Both the position numbers and the translations under genes were made by a program. Below the pieces are notes generated by a model that was not told the origin of the DNA, did no database searches, and worked only from the letters and a program-made list of their open reading frames with translations. A stretch of DNA of 64,000 bases from Chloroflexota bacterium (GTDB taxonomy: Bacteria; Chloroflexota; Anaerolineae; Anaerolineales; UBA4823). The DNA lies in NCBI GenBank assembly GCA_029265355.1, contig JAJUJL010000001.1:372001-436000 (forward strand), in the 5' to 3' direction. Shown here piece after piece: positions 24,105 to 32,924 of this stretch (its first letter is position 1; each line of letters opens with the position of its first letter).

Positions 24105-25847
24105 GTGGGACACAATACGAGTAAATTGCTAAAAGAAGCGGAACGGCTCTACCAACGAGGGGAAAAACGCAAGGGAGCCGAGTTGGTCGAGAGTATCTTG
24201 ATGAAAGACTTCAACGACCCCGGCGCCTGGGCGCTGCTCCACCGCCAATATGGGAATGGGAAGCCGCTGCCCGTCTTCCAACGTGAATTTACGCAAACGT
24301 ATTATCCAGATAAATTGGTCCTCTTGAACAGCGATGATCAGCCCACCAACGGAAATCATGGCAGACGTGGTTTTTTAGGCCGGTTATTAGGCGCATCTTC
24401 GTCCGAGCCAGCCTCCACCTCTGCGAATAGCGGTCCAGCGCCTGATGTAGAGGTTGCTCTGCCTGCGCAATACAGCGATTCTGCGCCGAAGCAGGCAACA
24501 CCACTGCCTAGCAGCCCCACTGCCCAATTAGGTGTGTTCGCCCAGGCCGAAAATACCAGATTCTCGCTTCCCACACAACCAGCCCAGTCAGCTAACAAGC
24601 CTGAAACGCCCGCTCCTTCTACCAATAACAATATCATCCGTGTAATGGTCGTGGATGATATCGCCATGACCCGTGAAAATATCATTCGGTCCCTGGCGTT
24701 TGAAAAACAGATCGAAGTCATTGGCAGCGCTGAGAATGGGCGGCAGGCGGTCGAAATTGTGGGCCGCCTGCAACCCGATGTGATCCTCATGGATATCAAT
24801 ATGCCTGGCATGGATGGCATCACGGCAACGCGCGAGGTGACCCAAATCGTGCCATACACACAGGTGGTCATCTTGACAGTCCAGGATGACCCCGATTACC
24901 TGCGCAAGGCAATGATGGCTGGCGCCCGCGACTTCTTATCCAAGCCACCCACCATTGACGAGTTGATCGGCGCTGTGCTACGCGCTGGAGAAATTGCCCA
25001 CCGCGGGCGCGCCAGGATACCAGCAAGAACTTCGGTTGACAAATCCAATGGAAACGGAGCAGCGACAGCGATCTCTGGTAAACCGAGGGGCAAAATTATT
25101 ACCGTTTACAGCCCCAAGGGTGGAGCAGGCTGCAGCGTGGTGGCCTCCAACCTGGCCGCCTGCTTGCACACTCCAGACACACGCGTGGCTTTGATCGATG
25201 GCAGCCTCCAATTCGGCGACTTGTTGGTGCTGTTCAATGAACAAAGCAAGAATAGCGTGTTGGACCTGGCGCCTCGCGCTCACGAGTTGGACGCTGAAAT
25301 TGTCGATGACGTGATGGTGACGCACAAATCCGGCATCCGTATCCTGGCAGCCACCGAACCTGAAATGGCTGAGCAGGTAGCCGGCGAACAATTCGCCGCG
25401 CTGCTGGAGTTCTTCCGCAGCATGTTCGCCTACACCATTGTCGACACCACCTCCCGCCTTTCGGATGTCACAATCGCTGCCCTGGACTCTAGCGATGCCA
25501 TCGTGCTGCTCACCACCCAGGATATCCACGCCATTGCCAGTGTGCGGAAATTTCTCGACCTGGTACCCTTGCTGAAGCTAGACCGGCGGCGCATTCTCAC
25601 CGTTATGAATCAGTACAATGCGCGCGTTAAAATCGACCCTATCAAAGTGGGGCAGACGCTGCAAAATGAGATCGTGGCAGTTCTCCCTGATGATGCTCGC
25701 GTCGTCGTTCCATCCATCAACCGCGGCCTTCCATTCATGTTGCAAGGCGATGGGCGAACGGGTGAAATTGGAAAATCCATGCTCAAATTGACCGAGTCTG
25801 TCCGGCAACTTTGCATGGAATCCGCCCCGCTGCCGGTTTCCGCTTAG
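24105..25847 (+). CDS. Receiver domain fused to a MinD/CpaE-type ATPase
   Basis: A 580-residue protein. Residues 1-75 form an N-terminal helical repeat region, followed by a low-complexity Ser/Pro/Ala linker. A response-regulator receiver domain occupies about 178-295 (acidic VVDD, phospho-acceptor Asp near 229 in LMDINMPGMDG, Lys in LSKPP). A ParA/MinD ATPase spans about 330-575, with deviant Walker A SPKGGAGCSVVASN near 337. This order is that of CpaE/TadZ proteins, which place Flp/Tad pili at the pole. Start: GTG 24105 with AGGAAAG upstream; the open frame begins at 23988 but that part looks non-protein-like. No other tad gene is present, so the function is inferred. Confidence 0.85.
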   Translation: MGHNTSKLLKEAERLYQRGEKRKGAELVESILMKDFNDPGAWALLHRQYGNGKPLPVFQREFTQTYYPDKLVLLNSDDQPTNGNHGRRGFLGRLLGASSSEPASTSANSGPAPDVEVALPAQYSDSAPKQATPLPSSPTAQLGVFAQAENTRFSLPTQPAQSANKPETPAPSTNNNIIRVMVVDDIAMTRENIIRSLAFEKQIEVIGSAENGRQAVEIVGRLQPDVILMDINMPGMDGITATREVTQIVPYTQVVILTVQDDPDYLRKAMMAGARDFLSKPPTIDELIGAVLRAGEIAHRGRARIPARTSVDKSNGNGAATAISGKPRGKIITVYSPKGGAGCSVVASNLAACLHTPDTRVALIDGSLQFGDLLVLFNEQSKNSVLDLAPRAHELDAEIVDDVMVTHKSGIRILAATEPEMAEQVAGEQFAALLEFFRSMFAYTIVDTTSRLSDVTIAALDSSDAIVLLTTQDIHAIASVRKFLDLVPLLKLDRRRILTVMNQYNARVKIDPIKVGQTLQNEIVAVLPDDARVVVPSINRGLPFMLQGDGRTGEIGKSMLKLTESVRQLCMESAPLPVSA

Positions 25848-25850
25848 GCG

Positions 25851-27020
25851 TCAACGCAGCAGACGGCGGTAGAACTCCTCCGCCTGAGCCATCACGCGCC
25901 CGTATTCGGCCTTCTCCCGGATCAAGCCCCTATTGATCAGGCGCGCCTGCATTCTCAGCCGATTATCCCGCAGGGCAAGCAGAACTGACTGCGCCAGTGC
26001 TTGCGGATCATTTGGGTCAAACAGCAGCCCGTTTTCACCCGGCTCGATCCACTCACGCAGCGATTCGATATCCCCCGCCACCGGAAAACAGCCACAGGCC
26101 ATTGCCTCCAACAGCGTGTTTGGTGTGCCATCATGCAAACTGGGGGAAACTACCACCTGCGCCTTGCGGAAAACGTCTGCCATCTCGAGGCGGCTCAACC
26201 TGGGCAGCAGTTGCACCTTTCCTTCCAGGTGTAGCGCTTTTAACCAGTTTTGCGCCTCGGATTCTCCAGCCATGGCCGGACAAACAAAGCGCACACCGGG
26301 AAGTTGCTCCAGCACAGCCGGGATCGACCGGAAGAATACGTCGCTGCGCACGTAGGATCGTATGCCACGCGGATTCACCACACAGCCCGGCGATTGAGTC
26401 GCCTCCTCGCCGGCTGGGTAAAACACATCCAGGTGGATACCGCCGTTCCCTGGTGCAACCAGCACAGGCTTCTGGGGGTCGTAGCCCCATTCCTGGGCAA
26501 GGCGGGCGTCACGCTGACAATCGGGATGCAAACCATTGGCGCGCTGCAGGGCAGCGCGTGTCAAACGACCCAGGCGCAGCGAGGAGGGCGCGTGCAGGGT
26601 GAAATCATTGCCCCAAACCGAAACCAGCAGCGGGATCGACCTATCGCCCTGCAGCGCTCGAGCAGCCAGCATCCCCTCGAACGGGATGCGCATGGCATGC
26701 ACCAGGTCGGGCCGAACAGAACGCACCAGCTCGGTCAGCCTTTGCCCGGCTCGATCCAATGTGCGCATCCCCAGCCAACGGCGCGCCGCGGTGCGCAGGC
26801 TCACCGGTATCAGTCGGCGCAGCCCCTGGCGCACACTGTCCGGCGAAGCGCCAGCCAGCTCGCTGCCGCCCAGCGGGATGATGGTCAGGGAGGCCAATCC
26901 AGGAACATCCTGGCATGGATAGGTGGATGCCAGGTGCACCGCCTCGCCAACCTCGATAAAATGGCGAATCCAATTCAAGGCAATCGGTGAGCGACCATCG
27001 GCGACAAACAGTAGGCGCAT
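25851..27020 (-). CDS. Glycosyltransferase family 4 protein
   Basis: A 389-residue GT-B glycosyltransferase, probably cytoplasmic or membrane-peripheral, transferring a sugar from an NDP-sugar to a glycan or lipid. The C-terminal donor domain has the retaining-enzyme pattern SPSLHDGTPNTLLEAMACG, then ENGLLFDP (E-x7-E type). The N-terminal domain carries PDLVHAMRIPFEGML. It is convergent with the preceding gene (4-nt gap). Donor and acceptor are unknown. The start ATG at 27020 has no clear ribosome site. Confidence 0.88.
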   Translation of the reverse strand: MRLLFVADGRSPIALNWIRHFIEVGEAVHLASTYPCQDVPGLASLTIIPLGGSELAGASPDSVRQGLRRLIPVSLRTAARRWLGMRTLDRAGQRLTELVRSVRPDLVHAMRIPFEGMLAARALQGDRSIPLLVSVWGNDFTLHAPSSLRLGRLTRAALQRANGLHPDCQRDARLAQEWGYDPQKPVLVAPGNGGIHLDVFYPAGEEATQSPGCVVNPRGIRSYVRSDVFFRSIPAVLEQLPGVRFVCPAMAGESEAQNWLKALHLEGKVQLLPRLSRLEMADVFRKAQVVVSPSLHDGTPNTLLEAMACGCFPVAGDIESLREWIEPGENGLLFDPNDPQALAQSVLLALRDNRLRMQARLINRGLIREKAEYGRVMAQAEEFYRRLLR

Positions 27021-27119
27021 ACTGCACGGAGGTTACACCACCTGGCTGAATCTGGCAATAGCCTTCCCGCGCGGAGAACACTCACAAGTTGCCAGGTCTA
27101 GTACCCCTCCAAAAAACCT

Positions 27120-28553
27120 TCACCCTTCCCGCTCTGTTCCCGGCGGTGTCTCCCAAATCATCTCCACCAGCGCCGTTTCCGGCGCGCCAGGCTGGCGCTC
27201 GAAACCCTCAAGCACCCGTTCCAACAGCGGCAGGCAGCGGTTGACCTGCCCCAGGCGGATGACGGCATCCCAGAATGACTCCAATTTCTTCCAGGCGCCA
27301 GCATAAGCCAGGTGCCGCAGTGCACCGGGAATAGAGTCTTTGCTGGCCGCTCCTTTCAGAATCGAGCCCCAGGAATAAAACTGATGGTAGGCCTGCCAAT
27401 AGCCCGCTTGTAAGCGTTCGGGGCTGATTTTCTTGGGGCGGTAGACCACATGCCGAGTATCGTAGAGATCCCAATCCTGGCTGATGATGCGCCCCTCTGC
27501 CTGCAAACGCTGGTGCAGGGCCGTACCCGGGTAGGGAGTGAGGATATGAAAGGTGGCGGTCTCGATGCCGCGGGAGACAGCCCAGGAAACCGTCCGCTCA
27601 AAAACGCTCTCATCATCCTCATCCATGCCGAACACAAAGCTGGCATTGACCATAATCCCCAGGTCGTGCAAGCGGCGGATTGCCATATCATAATCGCGAT
27701 TGAGATTGTGCATTTTGTGCTGTTGGCGCAAGTTGTGCGCGTTCAAAGTTTCAAAACCAACGAACAGGCTGCGCAAGCCGCCAGCCGAGGCGCTTTCTAA
27801 CAACCCTGGCTGCAGCACGGATTGCACTGTACCGGCTGCCTGCCAGATGCGCCCCATGCCGCGCATCTCGCGAAACAAGGTTGAGGCAAAGCGCGAACTG
27901 GCAAACAGGTGGTCGTCGAGAAAATACAGGTGCTTGCCCGGCAACCGCTCGATCTCTGCCAGGGCAGCCTCCACCCTTTGGGTGTAATAAGATTTCCCGC
28001 CCTGGAAGAAAGCGTCTTTATAACAAAAGTCGCAATGGTGCGGACAGCCTCGCGAGACGACGATTGAATTTGGCGCCAAGTAGAGATGGCGCTTGATCAG
28101 GTCGCGTCGGATCGGAGGTGTATCGTGCAAACTTCGATTGCGCGAAATATACACCTTGCGCGGAAACCAGGTGCGTAAGTCAGCCAGAAAGTCTGGCCAG
28201 GTATCTTCTCCCGGTCCGATAAAGATCGTATCGGCATGCTGCATAGCCTCTTCTGGCATGGATGTGACATGCAATCCGCCCAGGCAGACATAGACGCCTC
28301 GGCTGCGGTAATGGTCGGCAATCTGGTATGCCCGGTAGGCCGAAGTGATATATACCTGGATGACGACCAGGTCGGGGCTGTCTTCCAGGTTCAGCGTCTC
28401 CACATGCTCATCCTGGATTTCCACTTCGTCATCCGGCGATAGGTACCCAGCCAGGGTTGCCAACCCCAACGGAGGAAACAAGGAATACTTGATCGGTCTC
28501 CAGAAAGGGCTGCGGGCTTCGGTGAGAGCAGGTAGAATCATTTTCACTTTCAC
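27120..28553 (-). CDS. B12-binding radical SAM protein
   Basis: A 477-residue enzyme with an N-terminal cobalamin-binding Rossmann domain (about 30-130; VIQVYITSAYRAYQ, CLGGLHVTSMPEEA, IFIGPGEDTWP) and a radical SAM domain (about 160-390) with the cluster motif CPHHCDFC (C-x3-C-x2-C). Such class B enzymes methylate or rearrange unactivated carbons; relatives include hopanoid and antibiotic methylases, but the substrate here is unknown. A Cys-poor helical C-terminal region follows. Start: GTG 28553 with GAGG 7 nt upstream. It is divergent from the membrane protein gene at 28715. Confidence 0.9.
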   Translation of the reverse strand: MKVKMILPALTEARSPFWRPIKYSLFPPLGLATLAGYLSPDDEVEIQDEHVETLNLEDSPDLVVIQVYITSAYRAYQIADHYRSRGVYVCLGGLHVTSMPEEAMQHADTIFIGPGEDTWPDFLADLRTWFPRKVYISRNRSLHDTPPIRRDLIKRHLYLAPNSIVVSRGCPHHCDFCYKDAFFQGGKSYYTQRVEAALAEIERLPGKHLYFLDDHLFASSRFASTLFREMRGMGRIWQAAGTVQSVLQPGLLESASAGGLRSLFVGFETLNAHNLRQQHKMHNLNRDYDMAIRRLHDLGIMVNASFVFGMDEDDESVFERTVSWAVSRGIETATFHILTPYPGTALHQRLQAEGRIISQDWDLYDTRHVVYRPKKISPERLQAGYWQAYHQFYSWGSILKGAASKDSIPGALRHLAYAGAWKKLESFWDAVIRLGQVNRCLPLLERVLEGFERQPGAPETALVEMIWETPPGTEREG

Positions 28554-28664
28554 TGGCGTTACCTCATTGACTTGAAAATCCGTATCTCAGCGTGCAAGCA
28601 GATTCTAGTGACACTGCCGGGCAAGCGCCACCTTCCAGGTGATCGGATATAAGCACTCAGGTGC

Positions 28665-28693
28665 TTGACCGTTTTCAGCCGTGGTTGTATGCT
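28665..28693 (+). promoter_or_regulatory. Promoter of the membrane protein / two-component operon
   Basis: TTGACC (28665-28670), a 17-nt spacer and TATGCT (28688-28693), 21 nt before the ATG at 28715. Confidence 0.6.
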
Positions 28694-28714
28694 TAGGCAA
28701 ACTGAGGAGACTTC

Positions 28715-30031
28715 ATGAGCTACCTGGAAAGCATCCAAAACTTCCGCAACCAACCAGCAGAGCTGGAAGCGCTCTACCAAGCTGCGCTGAGCAACCGCAA
28801 TGGCGAACAATTCGCGACCGATTTAATCGCCTGTTACAATGCCGAGCCCCACAACCTGCTCCTGGCAGCCTGGTACTACCGGTTACAAGCCAAAGCGCCG
28901 GAATCGGCTGTCAAGAGGCTGTGGGGACTGGCGGTTCCCCTGGCGGTTCTGGCAGGGCTGGCGCTGTGGGCAATCTTCGATGAAAACAACCTGTTTGCCA
29001 GTCAGGTGCCTTACCTGATGGTATTTTGGGCGCCGCTGGCTGGTCTATTCATCCTGGCGTTTCTCGCCATTGGAGGGCGCAGGGCTTACGGACGCGCCCT
29101 CATTGCGGGCACCAGCCTGGCGGCTGCCAGCGCCTATGTTTTTTTCATGATCCCTGGAATGAAAGGATTGGCGCAGGAGCACACCACGATCTTGATGATG
29201 ATCCACCTGCCGCTGCTGACCTGGATTGCGGTTGGCTTTTTACTCCTGGGAAACCGTTCTCAACACGGTGACCGCTTCGCCTTCTTGATCAAATCCTTTG
29301 AAGTGTTCGTCACTGCTGGTGTGTACCTGATCGCTGGCGTGGCCTTCACCGCCGTCACGGTTGGCATGTTCGAGGCGCTGAATGTGGAGATCCCAGCCGC
29401 AGTGATGCGCCTGATGGTCGCCGGTGGCCTCGGTTTAGTCTCTGTTCTCGCTGTCGCCAGCATCTACGATCCACGTTTCTCGCCTTTGGGGCAAGACTTT
29501 CAACAAGGGCTGAGCCGCTTCATTGCCACTCTGATGCGCCTGCTGCTGCCGCTCACCCTGCTGGTGCTGGCGGTGTACCTGGTTGCCATACCGTTCAATT
29601 TCATGGCCCCTTTCCAGGAGCGAGAGGTGCTGATTGTTTACAACGCCATGCTTTTCGGGGTGATTGGCATGCTGATCGGAGCCACACCCGTCAGGCTGCA
29701 GGAACTCTCCCCCCAGGTTGGAACGCTGCTGCGTAGAGGCATCCTGGCTGCGGCGATCATGGCTCTGCTGGTCAGCTTGTATGCCCTGGCTGCCATCCTG
29801 TATCGCACATTCGACGGCGGCATCACCATCAACCGCCTGACTGTGATCGGATGGAACAGCATCAATATCGGTATTTTGGTGCTGGCAATCATACGGCTGC
29901 TGCGCATCCCCACCGGGCAAGATTGGGCAGCGGCGTTGCAGCGGGTGTTTGGCGCTTTCATGATCGCCTACATCGTTTGGGATGTGTTTATCATCTTCGC
30001 CATTCCGCTGCTCTTCCGCTCCACTCAGTAA
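28715..30031 (+). CDS. Polytopic membrane protein, DUF4153-like
   Basis: A 438-residue integral membrane protein with a short cytoplasmic N-terminal region (about 60 residues, helical) and roughly twelve hydrophobic segments. The C-terminal part, with FDGGITINRLTVIGWNSINI, resembles DUF4153 membrane proteins; this assignment is tentative. GAGGAG lies 5 nt before the ATG. Its stop overlaps the next start by one base (TAATG), so it belongs to one operon with the response regulator and histidine kinase. A role as sensed or regulated envelope component is inferred from context. No catalytic motif is recognised. Confidence 0.85.
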   Translation: MSYLESIQNFRNQPAELEALYQAALSNRNGEQFATDLIACYNAEPHNLLLAAWYYRLQAKAPESAVKRLWGLAVPLAVLAGLALWAIFDENNLFASQVPYLMVFWAPLAGLFILAFLAIGGRRAYGRALIAGTSLAAASAYVFFMIPGMKGLAQEHTTILMMIHLPLLTWIAVGFLLLGNRSQHGDRFAFLIKSFEVFVTAGVYLIAGVAFTAVTVGMFEALNVEIPAAVMRLMVAGGLGLVSVLAVASIYDPRFSPLGQDFQQGLSRFIATLMRLLLPLTLLVLAVYLVAIPFNFMAPFQEREVLIVYNAMLFGVIGMLIGATPVRLQELSPQVGTLLRRGILAAAIMALLVSLYALAAILYRTFDGGITINRLTVIGWNSINIGILVLAIIRLLRIPTGQDWAAALQRVFGAFMIAYIVWDVFIIFAIPLLFRSTQ

Positions 30032-30798
30032 TGCTGAACACATTGATCGTCGAAGACAATGAACGCCTGAGGCTGGCATTGAAGAGCGGGCTGCAGGCCA
30101 CCGGCGAGGTGCTGGTAAGCTACGACTGCACCCGCGGAGAGGACGCACTGGCATATTTCCTGGAATGCTCCGCCTCATCTGAGCTGCCTCTGCCTGCCGT
30201 GATCCTGATGGACGTGCAGCTTGCTGGAAAGATGAACGGCATCCAGGCAGCCGTCGCCATTCGCCATGAATTCCCCCGCATGCCCATCGTGTTTTATTCG
30301 ATCCAGGATGACGCCGCCTACTACCGCGACTTTCGTCGTTCGGGCATTCTCAGCCACTATGCCTATGTGCGGAAGTCCAACTATCTCTTGCCACAGATGA
30401 TCTTACCCCTGCTGAAAGACGCCTGCGCAGGGCGCAGCTTCATCGATCCAGAGATCGAGGCGCGTGTGCACGAGGTGCGTCGCCTGGATGAAAACGATCC
30501 TATGTCTTTGCTGGAACCCAATGAGCAGGCGGTGGCGCGCATGCTGGCCGCGGGCATGACCAATGAACAAATCGCCCGGCGCATGGGCTTCCGCGACAAA
30601 CGCACCATCAGCCGCACCAATGGACAGATCTACGCCGCCTGGGGCCTGAGCGACAGCGCCACCGACGAAAAAATCGCTCGAACGCGGGCGGCGCTCATCG
30701 TGCATAAGCGCAGGCTGCTTTCATGGAATGAACTGGGGCTGCCCATGGCGCAAGATGAGCGCGGCAACTGGCAGCAAATCGACCTCGAAGCCTTATGA
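30031..30798 (+). CDS. NarL/LuxR-type response regulator
   Basis: A 255-residue response regulator. The receiver domain (about 1-135) has acidic residues in LIVEDNE, phospho-acceptor Asp61 in LMDVQ and a late RKSNY segment supplying the lysine. The C-terminal helix-turn-helix (about 165-215) reads LEPNEQAVARMLAAGMTNEQ, then IARRMGFRDKRTISR, close to the LuxR/GerE pattern, followed by an unusual ~40-residue tail. The start at 30031 overlaps the previous stop by 1 nt; its own end overlaps the kinase start by 4 nt (ATGA). The partner is almost certainly the following kinase. Target genes are not evident beyond possible autoregulation. Confidence 0.9.
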   Translation: MLNTLIVEDNERLRLALKSGLQATGEVLVSYDCTRGEDALAYFLECSASSELPLPAVILMDVQLAGKMNGIQAAVAIRHEFPRMPIVFYSIQDDAAYYRDFRRSGILSHYAYVRKSNYLLPQMILPLLKDACAGRSFIDPEIEARVHEVRRLDENDPMSLLEPNEQAVARMLAAGMTNEQIARRMGFRDKRTISRTNGQIYAAWGLSDSATDEKIARTRAALIVHKRRLLSWNELGLPMAQDERGNWQQIDLEAL

Positions 30799-32924
30799 GC
30801 GGAATTTTTTGGCTGGATTGGGCCACCTCGGGGGTATCGCTGTTGAACGCCATACTGCTTTTCTGGCTGGGGTTGAGCGTGCTGCTGAACGCCAGCCAGC
30901 GCAGTCCAGGCTTTTGGATTGCCTCGCTCGCTTTGCTGATGGGGGGGCTTTTCTTTGCGGTGCACACCATCATCCTCGGGTATGGCCCGGCGATCTTTAC
31001 CCCCCAACTCGATTTTTGGTGGCGCCTGGGCTGGATCCCGGTGGTAGCGCTCCCCTACATTTGGTATGCCGTGATGCTTTGGTACACTGGACATTGGGAT
31101 CCTCCCATCACCGGCTTGTCGGACCGTCATCGCGCTGGACTCGCGGCTGCCACGCTGCTGGCAGGCCTGGTCACCTGGATGCTGTTTTATGCCAATCCAC
31201 TGCCGTCCTTGTCGCAGGTCTACCAGGCCGAACTTTCCGCGACGCCGCTCGTGGCAGGTATCCCTCTCCTGGTGGTGATCTACCCGGTCTATATCATCCT
31301 GTGCACGAGCCTGGCTTTAGGCACGTTGCACAAGCCCGGCCCTGCCAGGCGCCCCTTGGGCGACCTGGCTCGGCGGCGAGCGCAACCCTGGTTGACGGCG
31401 GCCACTCTGCTGCTGATCCTGGTCAGCCTGCTGGTAGGCGGCATGATGGTGTGGTTGACCTGGCAACTGCCCCGCCAACAGGCGCCTTCGCTTCTGCAAG
31501 CGGTGGCAGTCTTTGATGTGGCAGTCGCAGCCATGATCACGGCTTGCATTCTAGTGATCGGTCAGGCGATCGTCTCGTACGAGATCTTCACCGGAAGGAG
31601 GCTGCCCCGGCAGGGTTTACGGCGCGCCTGGCGCAGCGCCATCTTGCTGGCCTCCGGCTATGCCGCAGCGGTGAGTTTTATTCAGCATCTCCCCATCCCC
31701 GCGGTGTTCGGTTTGCTCCTGGCATCGCTGCTCATGACCATCTTCTTCGCTCTTTGGAGCTGGCAAGCGCTACGAGAAATAGACCAGCCCCTGCAAGCCC
31801 TCCAGCCAATCCTTGGGGGTCCACATCTATATCGCCAGCTTTTGCGTGCGCAAACTTCAACCCAGGACGCCCATGCCCAGGAATTGTTCGATGCCCTGTG
31901 CAGCCAGATTCTCGGTGCTACACGGGCTTCACTCGTGCCAATCGGCCCATTTCGCGCCCTGGAGGGGATCAAAACGCTGCATTATCCTGCTGGCGCACCA
32001 GCCTGGCAGGCCCCAATAGAAACTCTGGCGGAAGCGCAAGACCCAGGCGCGCCAGATCTGATTTCCATGGAGGGAAGCACTGACGGTGAGATGCGTTGGA
32101 TGGTGCTACTGCGCAGCGGGTCTGAGCTGGTCGGTCTGCTCTTGCTGGGTGAGAAAAACTCGGGAGGCCTGTACAACCAGGAGGAGATCGAGACAGCACG
32201 AGCGGCTGCCGAACGGCTGTTGGATAGCCTGGCCGCTGCTGAGATCACCCGCCGGCTGATCGGTTTGCAACGGCAGCGCCTGGTTGAAGCTGGGCTGCTC
32301 GACCAGCAGGCGCGTCGCGTGCTGCACGACGAAGTGCTGCCCGATCTACACGCGGCCCTGCTCAGCTTGAATGAGGCTGGTTCTTCACACCAGGCGCTCG
32401 ATCGCGCTGCCCAAAACCTGGCCTCCGCACACCGCCAGATCGCCAACCTGCTGCAACAGGCGCCACCTTCTTACCCGGCTACGCTGGCACGGCAGGGTTT
32501 GTTGGCTGCTCTTCAGGAAGCGGCCCAGGAGCTGCAAGAGTCTTTCGAGCGCATCGATTGGGAGGTACCCGAAGCGGCGGAGAATGCCATGCGCAGCCTG
32601 CCGCTGGCTGAGGCGCAGGTGCTCTTCTATGCCGCCCGGGAGGCGATGCGCAATGCCGCCCGCCACGGAAAACAACACCCCGCGCATGCCCTGCGCCTGA
32701 TCATACGCAGCGAAATACAGGATGGTTTGCTGCTGGTCATCGAAGACAACGGTGGCGGGCTTTCCAGCCAGTCCAATGCTGGCGGCAGCGGGCAGGGATT
32801 GGCCTTGCATTCCACAATGATGGCGGTCATTGGCGGCTCGCTGGCTTTATCCGGTACACCTGGAGAGACCACCCGTGTGATTCTGCACCTGCCACCAATC
32901 AGCGCCGGCTCAGAAACGACCTGA
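30795..32924 (+). CDS. Membrane histidine kinase (HisKA_3 type)
   Basis: A 709-residue sensor kinase. The N-terminal ~330 residues have about eight hydrophobic helices (7TM/histidine-kinase-N-like sensor). They are followed by a GAF-like region (about 345-480), a dimerisation/phospho-acceptor helix with RVLHDEVLPDLHAAL (His511), and a HATPase_c domain (about 605-705) with N-box REAMRNAARHG, G1 EDNGGG and G2 GSGQGLAL. The H-box form HDE is that of NarL-partner kinases, matching the preceding regulator. The gene end overlaps the end of the convergent glycosyltransferase gene by 26 nt. The signal sensed is unknown. Confidence 0.92.
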   Translation: MSGIFWLDWATSGVSLLNAILLFWLGLSVLLNASQRSPGFWIASLALLMGGLFFAVHTIILGYGPAIFTPQLDFWWRLGWIPVVALPYIWYAVMLWYTGHWDPPITGLSDRHRAGLAAATLLAGLVTWMLFYANPLPSLSQVYQAELSATPLVAGIPLLVVIYPVYIILCTSLALGTLHKPGPARRPLGDLARRRAQPWLTAATLLLILVSLLVGGMMVWLTWQLPRQQAPSLLQAVAVFDVAVAAMITACILVIGQAIVSYEIFTGRRLPRQGLRRAWRSAILLASGYAAAVSFIQHLPIPAVFGLLLASLLMTIFFALWSWQALREIDQPLQALQPILGGPHLYRQLLRAQTSTQDAHAQELFDALCSQILGATRASLVPIGPFRALEGIKTLHYPAGAPAWQAPIETLAEAQDPGAPDLISMEGSTDGEMRWMVLLRSGSELVGLLLLGEKNSGGLYNQEEIETARAAAERLLDSLAAAEITRRLIGLQRQRLVEAGLLDQQARRVLHDEVLPDLHAALLSLNEAGSSHQALDRAAQNLASAHRQIANLLQQAPPSYPATLARQGLLAALQEAAQELQESFERIDWEVPEAAENAMRSLPLAEAQVLFYAAREAMRNAARHGKQHPAHALRLIIRSEIQDGLLLVIEDNGGGLSSQSNAGGSGQGLALHSTMMAVIGGSLALSGTPGETTRVILHLPPISAGSETT

